Origin: Parafannyhessea umbonata
GTDB taxonomy: Bacteria > Actinomycetota > Coriobacteriia > Coriobacteriales > Atopobiaceae
Direction: 5' to 3'
DNA length: 64,000 nucleotides
NCBI RefSeq assembly: GCF_900111255.1
Contig: NZ_FOGP01000004.1
Coordinates: 204,689-268,688 of the forward strand
A program made the translations under genes and the position numbers. This document shows, piece after piece, positions 28,447-39,320 of this stretch (positions are counted from its first letter, which is position 1; every line of letters begins with the position of its first letter). The notes beneath the pieces are model-generated. The model saw only the letters and a list, made by a program, of their open reading frames with translations, had not been told where the DNA came from and ran no database searches.

Positions 28447-29304
28447 CTAGCAGTTGCCGACCACGACGCTGGCAAGCTCTTCTCGCGCGACGTCTGCCAG
28501 GCGATAGACGTCTTCCACGGGCGTCGCCGGGCGGTCGCGGAGCCGCCAGCGGGGGAAGAACCTCGTGACGTGCAGCACGATGTTGGGGTCGACGGAGGCG
28601 AGCCACCGGGCGATCTGGCGCATCTCGTCTGCGGAGTCGTTTATGCCCGTCACGACGAGGGTCGTGATCTCCAGGTGGCACGAGGGCTCGGCGGCCAGGA
28701 TCTCTATCGTCCTTCGCGTTGCGTCGAGGTCGCCGGCGCAGCTCTGGTAGAACGCGGGCGAGAAGGACTTCAGGTCGATGTTTGCGGCGTCCGTCAGGGG
28801 CGCGAGCGCGCGGACGACCGACTCGCTCGCGCATCCGTTCGAGACGAGCACGCAGGCGAGGTCGGAGTCGCGTGCGAGCTTGGCGCAGTCCCGCACGTAT
28901 TCCCAGCCAATAAGCGGCTCGTTGTAGGTGAAGGCGAGGCCGACCATGCGCGGGTCTCGCCTGCGTTCGCGCGCGGCCAGGTCGACGAGCTCATGGGGCG
29001 AGACGTAGCGCCAGGCGACGTCGCCTGATTCCGCCTGGGATATCTGCCAGTTCTGGCAAAAGGGGCAGCGCAAGTTGCAGCCATAGCTGCCGACCGAGAG
29101 CACGGTGCCCCCGGACCTCCAGCGTGCGATGGGCTTCTTTTCGATTGGGTCGAGCGCAAGCGAGGTCGCGCGTCCGTAATTCTGGGCGACGATGTGCCCG
29201 TCCACGTTCCGCCGCGCACGGCAGAATCCCATGGCGCCTTCTTTCAGGCTACAGTGCCTGGGGCAGACGTCGCAGAACGCGCTCTTGCCTTCGCCTGCGC
29301 TCAC
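28447..29304 (-). CDS. amrS: AmmeMemoRadiSam system radical SAM enzyme
   Basis: A 285-residue radical S-adenosylmethionine protein. An N-terminal cysteine set (Cys11-x2-Cys-x3-Cys-x9-Cys28) may hold a second metal site. The SAM iron-sulfur motif is Cys76-x3-Cys80-x2-Cys83 in YGCNLRCPFCQNW. The protein ends without an added domain. In many bacteria and archaea this enzyme occurs with MEMO and AMMECR1 proteins as the AmmeMemoRadiSam system, whose reaction is unknown. It begins with GTG overlapping the preceding stop by 4 nt, so it is coupled to the MEMO-AMMECR1 fusion. The symbol is used for the system's radical SAM member. Confidence 0.9.
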   Translation of the reverse strand: MSAGEGKSAFCDVCPRHCSLKEGAMGFCRARRNVDGHIVAQNYGRATSLALDPIEKKPIARWRSGGTVLSVGSYGCNLRCPFCQNWQISQAESGDVAWRYVSPHELVDLAARERRRDPRMVGLAFTYNEPLIGWEYVRDCAKLARDSDLACVLVSNGCASESVVRALAPLTDAANIDLKSFSPAFYQSCAGDLDATRRTIEILAAEPSCHLEITTLVVTGINDSADEMRQIARWLASVDPNIVLHVTRFFPRWRLRDRPATPVEDVYRLADVAREELASVVVGNC

Positions 29305-30737
29305 CGGTGTCTCACGACCTCAAAGCGCTCCAGCCGCCAGTCGTCGTCCGTCAGGCTGATGCCTCCCTTGCGGGCGGCGATGGAGATCTGGCTCTGCGTG
29401 CCGTCGACGCCGTCGAGGTCGGGAAGGAGCAGGCCGTGCCTGCCGTCGGACGTGCTGACGATGACGCCGTAGCGACGGGGGTCGAGTTGGCTGGCGTCCG
29501 AGATGGACTCGGGCTTGCCCATGACGTCCACGTCGTAGACCAGCTGCGACAGCTCGTCCTTGCGCACGGGGCTGAAGCGCGGGTCATGGCAGGCGGCCGA
29601 AAGGGCGTTGGCGACGATCTCCTCGGCCAGATTGCGCCGGACGGGAAGGATGGTGCCGATGCAGCCCCTCAGCTCGCCGTTTAGCGTGAGCGAGACAAAG
29701 CACCCGGAGGGGGAGGAGAGCTCTTCGACCTCGGGTGCCAGCGGGTTGTCCAGCAACCCCTCGGCATCGGGGCGGACTCCCTCGCGGACGAAGGTCTCCA
29801 CCGCACGCCGCGCGAGCCTGACCAGGGAGTCCTCGTGCGAGCGCAGCTCCCGCATCTTCCGGTCCCGGGCCTCCTCGTACTGGGGCAGGAACGCGCGGGA
29901 GAAGGACGCGCGCTCTTCTCCGCAGGGCGTGAACGCGGCGACGCCGTATCCCACTCCAAAGGGACCCTCGTAGGAGAGGAGCTCGGCCTTGACCTCCGTC
30001 TGGTCCAGTGCGCCGGCCATGATCTGGAAGCTGCGCAGCCCGCACTCTGCGGCCCGCTTGGCCAGGCTATGGTCGGTGGTAAGAAGGTCGAGGAACGATC
30101 CGGACCTGAAGGCTTGGCAGACGTGGTCGTCGAAGCGCGGTGCCTCGGGAGCGAAGCCGTAGGGACCTTCTTCCAAAAGCTTGTGCGACAGGTCTCCCGA
30201 GGCGACGTACACCACCCGGCGCCCCAGGACGTCGGCGCAGCGCTGCACGAGCATTCCCATGCGATAGTGGTCTGCGGGAGACAGTCCGGATATCCCCATG
30301 CGCACCAGCTTGAAGTCGACCGCGTGGCCTGCCCGCGTGTAGGCCTCGCGGACGAAGTGGAGGGGGATGAGGGTGCCATGGTCGAGCTCGGGCGAGCGCT
30401 CGCCCTGGCTTCCGGCGCTCAGGGCGTCGGCCTGGGCGGCCGCGTCCAGGGCGCTTACGAAGGCGCTGTCGTAGTCCGCTTCGTATGCCGCGTCCGGAGC
30501 TCCGAACTGCAAGAAGTCGCCGCGCGCGCCGGTTCCGGGCGAAACGTGGACGTAGTCGCGGTAGCACGTGGCGTGGGGCGACGACAGGACTATCGTCTGC
30601 GGGGCGAGCCGCTCTATGCGCTGGGCGACCTCCTGGTACGCCTCGACGGTCGCGCGAATACCCTCCTCGCGCCCATGGCCGACCGCCGGAATGATGAGGG
30701 GCGGGTGCGGTACCGCAAACGCTGCGACGATGGACAT
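29301..30737 (-). CDS. MEMO-AMMECR1 fusion protein (AmmeMemoRadiSam system)
   Basis: A 478-residue two-domain protein. Residues 1 to about 275 are a MEMO/class III extradiol dioxygenase-like fold with His-rich sites: AVPHPPLIIP (His11), SSPHATCY, DHGTLIPLHF and SGDLSHKL. Residues from about 300 are an AMMECR1 domain with GCFVSLTLNGELRGCIG, a cysteine at its core, and DPRFSPV. In humans the two are separate proteins (MEMO1 and AMMECR1); in microbes they occur beside a radical SAM enzyme. AAGGGAG lies 6 nt before the ATG. The MBL hydrolase gene lies 110 nt upstream on the same strand. Biochemical role unknown. Confidence 0.92.
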   Translation of the reverse strand: MSIVAAFAVPHPPLIIPAVGHGREEGIRATVEAYQEVAQRIERLAPQTIVLSSPHATCYRDYVHVSPGTGARGDFLQFGAPDAAYEADYDSAFVSALDAAAQADALSAGSQGERSPELDHGTLIPLHFVREAYTRAGHAVDFKLVRMGISGLSPADHYRMGMLVQRCADVLGRRVVYVASGDLSHKLLEEGPYGFAPEAPRFDDHVCQAFRSGSFLDLLTTDHSLAKRAAECGLRSFQIMAGALDQTEVKAELLSYEGPFGVGYGVAAFTPCGEERASFSRAFLPQYEEARDRKMRELRSHEDSLVRLARRAVETFVREGVRPDAEGLLDNPLAPEVEELSSPSGCFVSLTLNGELRGCIGTILPVRRNLAEEIVANALSAACHDPRFSPVRKDELSQLVYDVDVMGKPESISDASQLDPRRYGVIVSTSDGRHGLLLPDLDGVDGTQSQISIAARKGGISLTDDDWRLERFEVVRHR

Positions 30738-30847
30738 GCTCTTCTCCCTTGGCCTCGCTCTGTGCTACAGGCAACATAGCGCGCTTGTGCGACGGGCGCG
30801 TCGGGAAATCGGGCAATCGGGAGCGTGTGGGGCCGCCGGGTCAGGGG

Positions 30848-31672
30848 CTACCAGATCGTCAGGGGCTCGGTCTGGGAGGCACAACAGAGGCTCAGGAGCC
30901 CGTCGGGAGTCCGTGCCTCGTTTGGACGCCCGGCGTCTACCGTCGCGCCCATGGCCGCGGCCAGCGTTCGCATGCAGACGCTGGGGCGGTTGTTCTTTTG
31001 TGAGAGGTGCAAGGCGACCACGGTTTCGGTGTCCTCCCCCACAAGAAGCGGCAGCGCGTCGGCGCACTGGTCGTTCGAGAGGTGTCCGCGCTCGCCACCC
31101 ACGCGCTGTCGCAGGAAGTACGGGTAGGGGCCGTTTTTTAGCATGTCGCTGTCGTGGTTGCTCTCGATGCCCAGGATGCGGGCGTCGCGCAGCAGGCCGA
31201 GGGCCTCCGCCGTCAGGACGCCCGTATCAGTGCACCAGCCCACGGCGTCGGCCGGCTCACCGTCCGCGCCCGAAACCTCGAAGCGAATGCCAAAGGGGTC
31301 GGCGACGTCGTGCGAGGTGGGGAACAGGCGCAGCGTCATCCCGGCAAGCTCGAGGACGTCGTCGTGACCGACGAGTTCGAAGGGGGTGCCCGCAATGCTC
31401 TTTCGCGCGCTTGCGGTTCCGGCGGTCGAGAAGACCGGGCCGCCGTAGTTGTTGCAGAAGGCGGGCAGACCGCTCACGTGGTCCGAGTGCTCGTGCGTCA
31501 CGATGACGGCGTCTACGGCTTCCACGTCCACCCCCAGCGCGCCGCCGCGCCTGAGCAGCTCGCGGCGAGAGATGCCGCAGTCGACGAGCACACTTCCCGT
31601 GGGCCCCTCGACGACGGCGGCGTTGCCTTTGGAGCCGCTGGCCAGTATGTGCAGGTGCAGTTGGGGTGTCAT
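30848..31672 (-). CDS. YycJ/WalJ-type metallo-beta-lactamase-fold hydrolase
   Basis: A 274-residue MBL-fold protein starting LHILASGSKGNAAVVE, which is typical of the YycJ group. Metal ligands are THEHSDH (HxHxDH), SHDV and an ESNHD loop. The family has nuclease-like members linked to cell-wall signalling and DNA metabolism in Firmicutes; its exact substrate is unsettled. The ATG at 31672 is used since 112 extra upstream residues in the open frame are unlike the family and overlap the divergent tilS leader. The ammR/ammS genes follow on the same strand. Confidence 0.88.
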   Translation of the reverse strand: MTPQLHLHILASGSKGNAAVVEGPTGSVLVDCGISRRELLRRGGALGVDVEAVDAVIVTHEHSDHVSGLPAFCNNYGGPVFSTAGTASARKSIAGTPFELVGHDDVLELAGMTLRLFPTSHDVADPFGIRFEVSGADGEPADAVGWCTDTGVLTAEALGLLRDARILGIESNHDSDMLKNGPYPYFLRQRVGGERGHLSNDQCADALPLLVGEDTETVVALHLSQKNNRPSVCMRTLAAAMGATVDAGRPNEARTPDGLLSLCCASQTEPLTIW

Positions 31673-31790
31673 GGGCGTCGCTCTCGAATGTCGTCGTTGT
31701 CTGCCGGTATGGCAGAACTCTAGCGCACGGCGGAACGCGTGGGTGCGGGGGCGCGTGCCGTGGCATACTCTAGTCGAGAAAAAACATCGG

Positions 31791-31806
31791 TGCGGCCGCG
31801 GCCGCA
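31791..31806 (+). other. Leader palindrome upstream of tilS
   Basis: TGCGGCC-GC-GGCCGCA, a self-complementary 16-mer that ends 11 nt before the start and borders the ribosome binding site GGGAGG. Confidence 0.5.
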
Positions 31807-31817
31807 AGGGAGGTACC

Positions 31818-33344
31818 GTGCCCAGCGTCAATCGAAGGTATGCGCCAACGGAGCTGCGCTTCAAGCGTCCGCCGGCGGCGCGGGGCGACGAGTCGCGCGC
31901 CCCGGTCGTGCTCATGGTCTCGGGCGGCGCGGACTCCACGGCGCTGGTCGTGCTTGCGGCCACGAGCCCCCTGGACATCGACGACGGTCGCGGGGCGCAG
32001 CGCATCATGCGCGAGCGCCTTCACATCCTGCACGTGAACCATCAGCTTAGGGGCATCGACGCGGAGGAAGACGAGGAGTTCGTTCGTCAGCTCGCGTCGC
32101 GCTTTGGCATGCCCTGCACCGTCCATAGAGCGGACGTCAGGGCCCTGGCGGAGGAGGCCGCCCGTCGCACGGGCTCAAGCGATGACGCCAACGTGGAGAA
32201 CGTGGGTCGCGAGGTTCGCTACGAGGCCGCGCGAAAGCTGGCGAACGACCTTTGCGACCAGCTGGGGGCCCCGCGTTCCGCGGCGCGTATCGTCACGGCC
32301 CACACGGCCGATGACCGCGCGGAGACGTTCTTCATGAACGCCATCCGAGGCACGGGGCCTGCGGGCCTCTCGTCCATCCCTCGCAGGCGCAACCGCATCG
32401 TCCGCCCTCTGCTCGACTACACGCACGAGGAGCTATGCGATCTGCTTCGCATGCGCGGCATCATCTGGCGCGAGGACGTGACTAACAAGGACACCCACTA
32501 CCTGCGCGCCTACGTTCGCCACGAGGTCATGCCCGTGGTGCGCAAGCGAAATGCCCGCGTGGCCGGCAGCATTGCCACGACCTGCGACATTCTCTCTGAT
32601 GAGGACGCCTACATGAACCAGGTCGCCTCGAAGACCTATCGCGAGCTGATTCGCAGGAGCTCCGACAGCATGGTCGCCCTCGACGCCCGCCGGCTTGCCG
32701 CCTGCGAGGTAGCCATCGCCCGTCGCGTCGTGCGCAAGGCGATCGTTGACATCTGCCCCGACGCGCGCCTCGAGGCGCGTCACATTGCGAGGGCGCTCGA
32801 GCTCGTTGCCGCGGATCACGGTTCCGCGAGCATTCCGTTGGGGGCCGACGTGCGTGTCGAGTATGGCCTGCTGTTCATTCGCGCTCATGGGTCCTCGCGT
32901 CGCGAGCTTGCCCTCTGGCTTGAGGTTCCGGGGCGTGTTGCCCTTCCCGACGGCCGCGCCCTCTCCGCACGCCTGGTCAGCCTGCCTGCGGGCGCCAGCG
33001 CGCCCGACGTGGCACGGGCCCACGCGTTGGAGTTCAAAGGAAGCTCCGTGCTGCTCGACGCGGAGGCCTGCGGGCTGTCGCGCTCCCAGGGCGGAAGGCT
33101 TTGGGTGGACGCTGCGGCCCCGGGCGACGTCATGTGCCCCCTGGGCATGCATGGCCAGTCGAAGAAGCTCTCGGACGTCCTCAATGAGGCTAAGGTTCCT
33201 GCGGCTGACCGTCCCGGCGTGCCCATTGTCCGACTGGACGCGACGGGCCCCGTTGCGTGGGTGGCAGGAATTCGCCCCGACGAGCGAGTTCGCTGCGCGT
33301 CAGATACCAAGCTGCTGCTAGAATTGGGCATTATCGACGGGTAA
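31818..33344 (+). CDS. tilS: tRNA(Ile)-lysidine synthase
   Basis: Adds lysine to C34 of the CAU anticodon of tRNA-Ile2 so that it reads AUA. The 508-residue protein has the PP-loop ATPase motif MVSGGADSTA (about residue 35), HVNHQLRG, an HTADDRAETFFMNAIRGTG stretch and a C-terminal TilS domain ending near VAGIRPDERVR. It is longer than the usual 430-460 residues, with extra sequence around the linker. GTG at 31818 follows GGGAGG by 5 nt. hpt and ftsH follow, the common bacterial order. Confidence 0.92.
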   Translation: MPSVNRRYAPTELRFKRPPAARGDESRAPVVLMVSGGADSTALVVLAATSPLDIDDGRGAQRIMRERLHILHVNHQLRGIDAEEDEEFVRQLASRFGMPCTVHRADVRALAEEAARRTGSSDDANVENVGREVRYEAARKLANDLCDQLGAPRSAARIVTAHTADDRAETFFMNAIRGTGPAGLSSIPRRRNRIVRPLLDYTHEELCDLLRMRGIIWREDVTNKDTHYLRAYVRHEVMPVVRKRNARVAGSIATTCDILSDEDAYMNQVASKTYRELIRRSSDSMVALDARRLAACEVAIARRVVRKAIVDICPDARLEARHIARALELVAADHGSASIPLGADVRVEYGLLFIRAHGSSRRELALWLEVPGRVALPDGRALSARLVSLPAGASAPDVARAHALEFKGSSVLLDAEACGLSRSQGGRLWVDAAAPGDVMCPLGMHGQSKKLSDVLNEAKVPAADRPGVPIVRLDATGPVAWVAGIRPDERVRCASDTKLLLELGIIDG

Positions 33345-33389
33345 CCCCGTTCGCTTGACACAGTACGTCTCAAAAGGAGAGCAACCAGA

Positions 33390-33938
33390 ATGGCTGAGCT
33401 GCACAAGGATATAGAGAGGGTCGTTCTCACCGAGGACGAGATTAAGGAGATCATCGCCCGCCTGGGAGACCAGATCAACCACGACTACGCGGACAAGAAC
33501 CCCCTGATCGTCGCGGTTCTCCGCGGCGCCTTCGTGTTCACCGCGGACCTCATGCGTGCCATCAAGGTTCCCTGCGCCGTGGACTTCATGGCCGTCTCGA
33601 GCTACGGCGACGGCGTCAAGAGCTCTGGCGTGGTCCGCATCGTGAAGGACCTCGACACCAAGATCGAAGGCCGCGACGTCCTGATCGCCGAGGACATTCT
33701 GGATTCCGGTCTGACCCTGAGCTACCTGGTCGACCTCTTCAAGGGCCGTAGGCCGCGCTCCATCAGGATCTGCGCCTTCGCTGTGAAGGACATTCCCAAC
33801 CACACCGCGGCGGTCGTGCCCGACTACGTGGGCACCCACGTTCCCGACGAGTTCATCGTCGGCTACGGTCTCGACTACGCTGAGCGCTATCGCAACCTGC
33901 CCTACGTCGGCGTGCTTAAGTCCGAGGTTTACAGCTAA
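33390..33938 (+). CDS. hpt: Hypoxanthine phosphoribosyltransferase
   Basis: Salvages hypoxanthine and guanine with PRPP to give IMP and GMP. The 182-residue protein has the PRPP-binding motif in VLIAEDILDSGLTL, the base-side FMAVSSYGDG flexible loop and LPYVGVLK at the end. AAAGGAG lies 9 nt before the ATG. It lies between tilS (46 nt upstream) and ftsH, a widely conserved neighbourhood. Confidence 0.95.
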   Translation: MAELHKDIERVVLTEDEIKEIIARLGDQINHDYADKNPLIVAVLRGAFVFTADLMRAIKVPCAVDFMAVSSYGDGVKSSGVVRIVKDLDTKIEGRDVLIAEDILDSGLTLSYLVDLFKGRRPRSIRICAFAVKDIPNHTAAVVPDYVGTHVPDEFIVGYGLDYAERYRNLPYVGVLKSEVYS

Positions 33939-33946
33939 TGGCCGAC

Positions 33947-33975
33947 GCGTGCCCCCGATTAGGTCGGGGGCACGC
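33947..33975 (+). other. Hairpin between hpt and ftsH
   Basis: GCGTGCCCCCGA-TTAGG-TCGGGGGCACGC, a 12-bp stem with no T run. It lies 52 nt before the ftsH start and may cap the ftsH leader or modulate readthrough. Confidence 0.6.
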
Positions 33976-34027
33976 TCATACTGGGCGATGAGAGTCCCGC
34001 GCACCAAACGCAGCAAGGAGCACCTTC

Positions 34028-35974
<1,947 letters not shown>

Positions 35975-36018
35975 CAGCACGGGCATCTGATTGCCATGCG
36001 CTTACAATGAAGCCAACC

Positions 36019-36055
36019 GACGGCGTGCGGCTTGTCGCGCGTCGTCTTCTTTTTT
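36019..36055 (+). terminator. ftsH terminator
   Basis: GACGGCGTGCG pairs with CGCGCGTCGTC over 11 positions, two of them G-U, followed by TTCTTTTTT. Confidence 0.75.
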
Positions 36056-36079
36056 CGACGAGCAAGAGGGGAAGAGCGC

Positions 36080-37261
36080 ATGTCAATTAACGAGAAGAGC
36101 TACGCATTCGGCGCCGCAAAGTCCTCGATCCGCGAGATCGCCGCCTATGGCGCGGCGCGCAAGGCCGAGATTGGCGCGGAGAATGTCTTCGACTTCTCGA
36201 TTGGCAACCCCTCGGTGCCCGCGCCCGAGTCGGTGCGCGCCGCTATCGAACGCTGCGCACAGCTGCCGCCGACGGAGCTTCACGGCTATACTCCCGCGGC
36301 GGGCCTTCCCCAGGCGCGCAAGGCGGTCGCCGACTCGCTCAACCGTAGGTTCTCCACTAGCTATGGCCTCGAGGACCTCTACCTGACCTGCGGTGCAGCT
36401 GCCTCCATCTCGATTACCCTCCATGCGCTGGTCAACCCGGGTGACGAGGTCATCGTCATCGCTCCCTACTTCCCGGAGTACCGCGTCTGGATCGAGACTG
36501 CTGGCGCCACCTGCGTCGAGGTCATGGCGGACCCCGAGACCTTCCAGATCGACACCGCGGCCGTCGCCGCGGCAATCACGCCGGCTACCAAGGCCATCAT
36601 CGTCGACTCGCCCAACAATCCTGTTGGCTCCGTCTACTCTGCGCAGAACCTCGCCGACTTGGCGCAGGTCCTCACCACGCGCGGCGAGGAGATCGGCCAC
36701 CCCATCTACCTCGTGTCCGACGAACCGTATCGCGAGATAACCTATGGCGTCGAGGTTCCCTGGGTGCCTGCTGCGTACGAGCGGACTATCGTCTGCTACT
36801 CCTACTCGAAGTCGCTTTCGCTCCCTGGCGAGCGCATTGGTTGGGTCCTGGTCCCCAACACCAACCCTGATCACGATGAGCTCATGTTTGCCGTTGCGGG
36901 TGCGGGCCGCAAGCTGGGATTCGTCTGCGCCCCTGCGCTGTTCCAGCGCGTCCTGGCAGAGTGCGTCGACGAGCCCACGGATATCGATGCCTATGCCCGC
37001 AATCGCGAGGCCCTCACGCGTGGCCTCTCCGAGCTCGGCTATGAGTACATCGAGCCGCAGGGCGCCTTCTACCTGTGGGTCAAGGCGCTCGAACCCGATG
37101 CCGAGGCCTTCTTCCGGAAGGCGAAGGCCTTCGAGATTCTTCCCGTTCCCTCCGACAGCTTCGGCTGTGGCGGTTGGGTGCGCCTTGGCTACTGCGTCAG
37201 CTACGATACAATCGTTAACTCCATGCCCGCATGGAAGAAGCTGATGGAGCAGTACCGGTAG
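36080..37261 (+). CDS. Class I/II pyridoxal-phosphate aminotransferase
   Basis: A 393-residue fold-type I aminotransferase. It starts with the IGNPSVPAP segment of the family, HGYTPAAGLP, then SPNNPVGSVY, SDEPYREITYG and the PLP lysine in SYSKSLSLPGERIGW. The C-terminal arginine motif is in WVRLGYCV. It is most like aspartate- or alanine-type enzymes that act on several amino acids; the exact substrate cannot be read off. AAGAGGGGAAGAG precedes the ATG. A hypothetical gene follows after 37 nt. Confidence 0.88.
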   Translation: MSINEKSYAFGAAKSSIREIAAYGAARKAEIGAENVFDFSIGNPSVPAPESVRAAIERCAQLPPTELHGYTPAAGLPQARKAVADSLNRRFSTSYGLEDLYLTCGAAASISITLHALVNPGDEVIVIAPYFPEYRVWIETAGATCVEVMADPETFQIDTAAVAAAITPATKAIIVDSPNNPVGSVYSAQNLADLAQVLTTRGEEIGHPIYLVSDEPYREITYGVEVPWVPAAYERTIVCYSYSKSLSLPGERIGWVLVPNTNPDHDELMFAVAGAGRKLGFVCAPALFQRVLAECVDEPTDIDAYARNREALTRGLSELGYEYIEPQGAFYLWVKALEPDAEAFFRKAKAFEILPVPSDSFGCGGWVRLGYCVSYDTIVNSMPAWKKLMEQYR

Positions 37262-37298
37262 CGTCGCCTGGGCGCCGCTGCGTTTTCGGGGGAGAGAC

Positions 37299-37703
37299 AT
37301 GACTGGTGACCTTAGGTGCAGGGACTGCATTTTCCTGAGCGAGAAGACCGGCCTCTTGCGCTCCCACGCCGTCTGCATCCAGGGCTCTCGCCGCGGACGC
37401 CAGCGCGTGAGCGAGGACAATCGCGCCTGCGGGCACTTCAAGCCCCAAATGGTGAAGCCAGGCCTCAGCTTAGTTCGAACGCTCGAGAAGGGCGTGCGCC
37501 ACTCATATGACGTCCTGTCTTCTCAGGCAGGGGAGGTCGAGGCCCCGAAGGTCGACGGCGGACAGCAGGTTGATGCCACCGACCTCGACCTTGCGGCACT
37601 CGAGGCGCGTGCCGCTGCGGCTGAGGCCCGCGCGCAGGCACTTGAGGCAAAGGCCGCCCTCGCCGAGGCCCGCGCCCGCGCGCGCCGTTACAACGAAAGG
37701 TAA
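37299..37703 (+). CDS. Unknown small protein with Cys motif and Ala-rich coiled coil
   Basis: A 134-residue protein. The N-terminal 50 residues hold four cysteines spaced C-x2-C-x15-C-x16-C (starting LRCRDC), which may bind zinc. The last 45 residues are an Ala/Glu/Arg-rich heptad stretch, probably a coiled coil. I do not know a family for it. The PHP-domain gene starts 4 nt after its stop and the aminotransferase ends 37 nt before, so the three form an operon. Confidence 0.7.
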   Translation: MTGDLRCRDCIFLSEKTGLLRSHAVCIQGSRRGRQRVSEDNRACGHFKPQMVKPGLSLVRTLEKGVRHSYDVLSSQAGEVEAPKVDGGQQVDATDLDLAALEARAAAAEARAQALEAKAALAEARARARRYNER

Positions 37704-37707
37704 GTTG

Positions 37708-38520
37708 ATGCTCCGTATCGCCTGCGACGTGCATACGCACACGCTGTACTCTCGCCATGCCTATTCCACGATAGAGGAGAACGTTCGCGCGGCTCGTGAG
37801 GCCTCTCTCGAGCTCTTGGGGTCCACCGATCACTTCTCGCGCATGGTGCACGCCCCGCGAGGCATCGCGGGCGACGAGCGGTTCGACGTGCGCGACTATC
37901 AGTTCTTCCTCAACTACCTTTGCTGGCCGCGCACGTGGCGTGAAGTGAGCCTGGTCCGCGGCTGCGAGGCCGACATCGTCGATCTTGACGGTCACCTGTT
38001 CGGCTGGGACGTCTCGGTTCCCGAGGCCATCAACGGCTACGTGTACGACAAGCCCCAGAACCTGAAGGAGCGCGTGTTCAGGGAGAGCGACTACGTCATC
38101 GCGAGCGTTCACGACGAGAGCATCTGCGACGGCGCGTCGGTCGAGCACGCGACGCAGATGTACCTCAATGCCTTGAAGGACCCCAAGGTGCTCATCCTGG
38201 GGCATGTCATTCGCTCGGGCGTGAACTTCGAGCTCGATCCCGTTCTCGACGCCGTCCGCGAGTCGGGCAAGCTGGTCGAGATCAACGAGTCGACGCTGGC
38301 TGACTACCCGGAGCTCGTGCCCGCGGTGAAGGACCTCGCGCGGCGCTGCGCCCAGAAGGGCGTCATGGTCTCCACGGGAAGCGACTCTCACATCTCCGCG
38401 ACCATCGGCCGCTTCGAGCGGACGCGCGCCCTGCTGGAAGAGGTCGACTTCCCCCAGGAGCTTGTCGCCACCTCCAGCGCAGAGACCTTCCTCAAGGCCA
38501 TGAGAAGGGCCATCGCCTAG
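37708..38520 (+). CDS. PHP-domain phosphatase/hydrolase (YcdX-like)
   Basis: A 270-residue metal-dependent hydrolase of the polymerase and histidinol phosphatase family. The metal ligands are visible as DVHTHTLYS, STDHF, GCEADI, SVHDE and DSH. Such stand-alone PHP proteins are phosphatases or esterases; the substrate is unknown. The start ATG follows the previous stop by 4 nt, with a modest AAAGG. It converges on xth with a 3-nt gap and no terminator. Confidence 0.85.
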   Translation: MLRIACDVHTHTLYSRHAYSTIEENVRAAREASLELLGSTDHFSRMVHAPRGIAGDERFDVRDYQFFLNYLCWPRTWREVSLVRGCEADIVDLDGHLFGWDVSVPEAINGYVYDKPQNLKERVFRESDYVIASVHDESICDGASVEHATQMYLNALKDPKVLILGHVIRSGVNFELDPVLDAVRESGKLVEINESTLADYPELVPAVKDLARRCAQKGVMVSTGSDSHISATIGRFERTRALLEEVDFPQELVATSSAETFLKAMRRAIA

Positions 38521-38523
38521 AGC

Positions 38524-39312
38524 TTAGATGCGAATGCGCAGTTCGATGGGACAGTGGTCAGATCCGATTATCTCGTCGTGGATGGATGCGTCGACGATGG
38601 AGCCCGCGATGCGGTCGCTCGTTAGAAAGTAGTCGATGCGCCAGCCCACGTTGCGCTCGCGAGCGCGCATGCGATAGCTCCACCAGCTGTAGGCGCCCTC
38701 AAGGGTGGGGTGGAGCGTCCTGAAGCTGTCGGTCAGGCCCGCACCCAGAAGCTTGCCGAAGCTCTCTCGCTCCTGGTCCGAGAAGCCCGGGCTCTCGTGA
38801 TTCGTGGCAGGGTTCTTCAGGTCGATCTCCTCGTGGGCAACGTTGAAGTCCCCACAGGCGATGATCGGCTTGCTCTGGTCCAGCTCGCAGAGGAACTCTC
38901 GGAAGCGGCTGTCCCAGACCAGGCGCTCGTCCAAGCGGGCCAGCCCCTGCTTCGAGTTGGGCGTATAGACGTTGACGAGCCAGTAGCCGGGAAACTCCAG
39001 CGCGCAGACGCGGCCCTCGTCGTCTGCCACGTCGCAGCCGATTTGGCGGACGACGTGGGTGGGCTTCTCTCGCGAGAACACGGCAGTGCCCGAGTAGCCC
39101 TTGCGCTCTGCGTGGCTCCAGGTTTGGTGGTAGCCGGGCAGCTCAAGGTCGATCTGCCCTTCCTGGAGCTTGGTTTCCTGAATCGCGAACACGTCGGCGT
39201 CGAGCGTCGCAAAAATGCTCTTGAAGTCGGGGTCCTTCCGGAGGGTCGCCCTCAGCCCGTTGACGTTCCACGAGACGAGCTTCACTTCGCGCGCGCCCAA
39301 GGCATCAGCCAT
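38524..39312 (-). CDS. xth: Exodeoxyribonuclease III / AP endonuclease
   Basis: Cuts DNA at abasic sites and trims 3' ends in base excision repair. The 262-residue endonuclease/exonuclease/phosphatase fold shows LVSWNVNGLRA, the catalytic Glu in FAIQETKLQ, GDFNVAHEEIDL and GSDHCPI at the end. It is of the ExoA subtype by length. AGGAGG lies 6 nt before the ATG at 39312. The patatin gene ends 8 nt upstream, so the two form one transcription unit. Confidence 0.95.
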   Translation of the reverse strand: MADALGAREVKLVSWNVNGLRATLRKDPDFKSIFATLDADVFAIQETKLQEGQIDLELPGYHQTWSHAERKGYSGTAVFSREKPTHVVRQIGCDVADDEGRVCALEFPGYWLVNVYTPNSKQGLARLDERLVWDSRFREFLCELDQSKPIIACGDFNVAHEEIDLKNPATNHESPGFSDQERESFGKLLGAGLTDSFRTLHPTLEGAYSWWSYRMRARERNVGWRIDYFLTSDRIAGSIVDASIHDEIIGSDHCPIELRIRI

Positions 39313-39320
39313 GATTCCTC

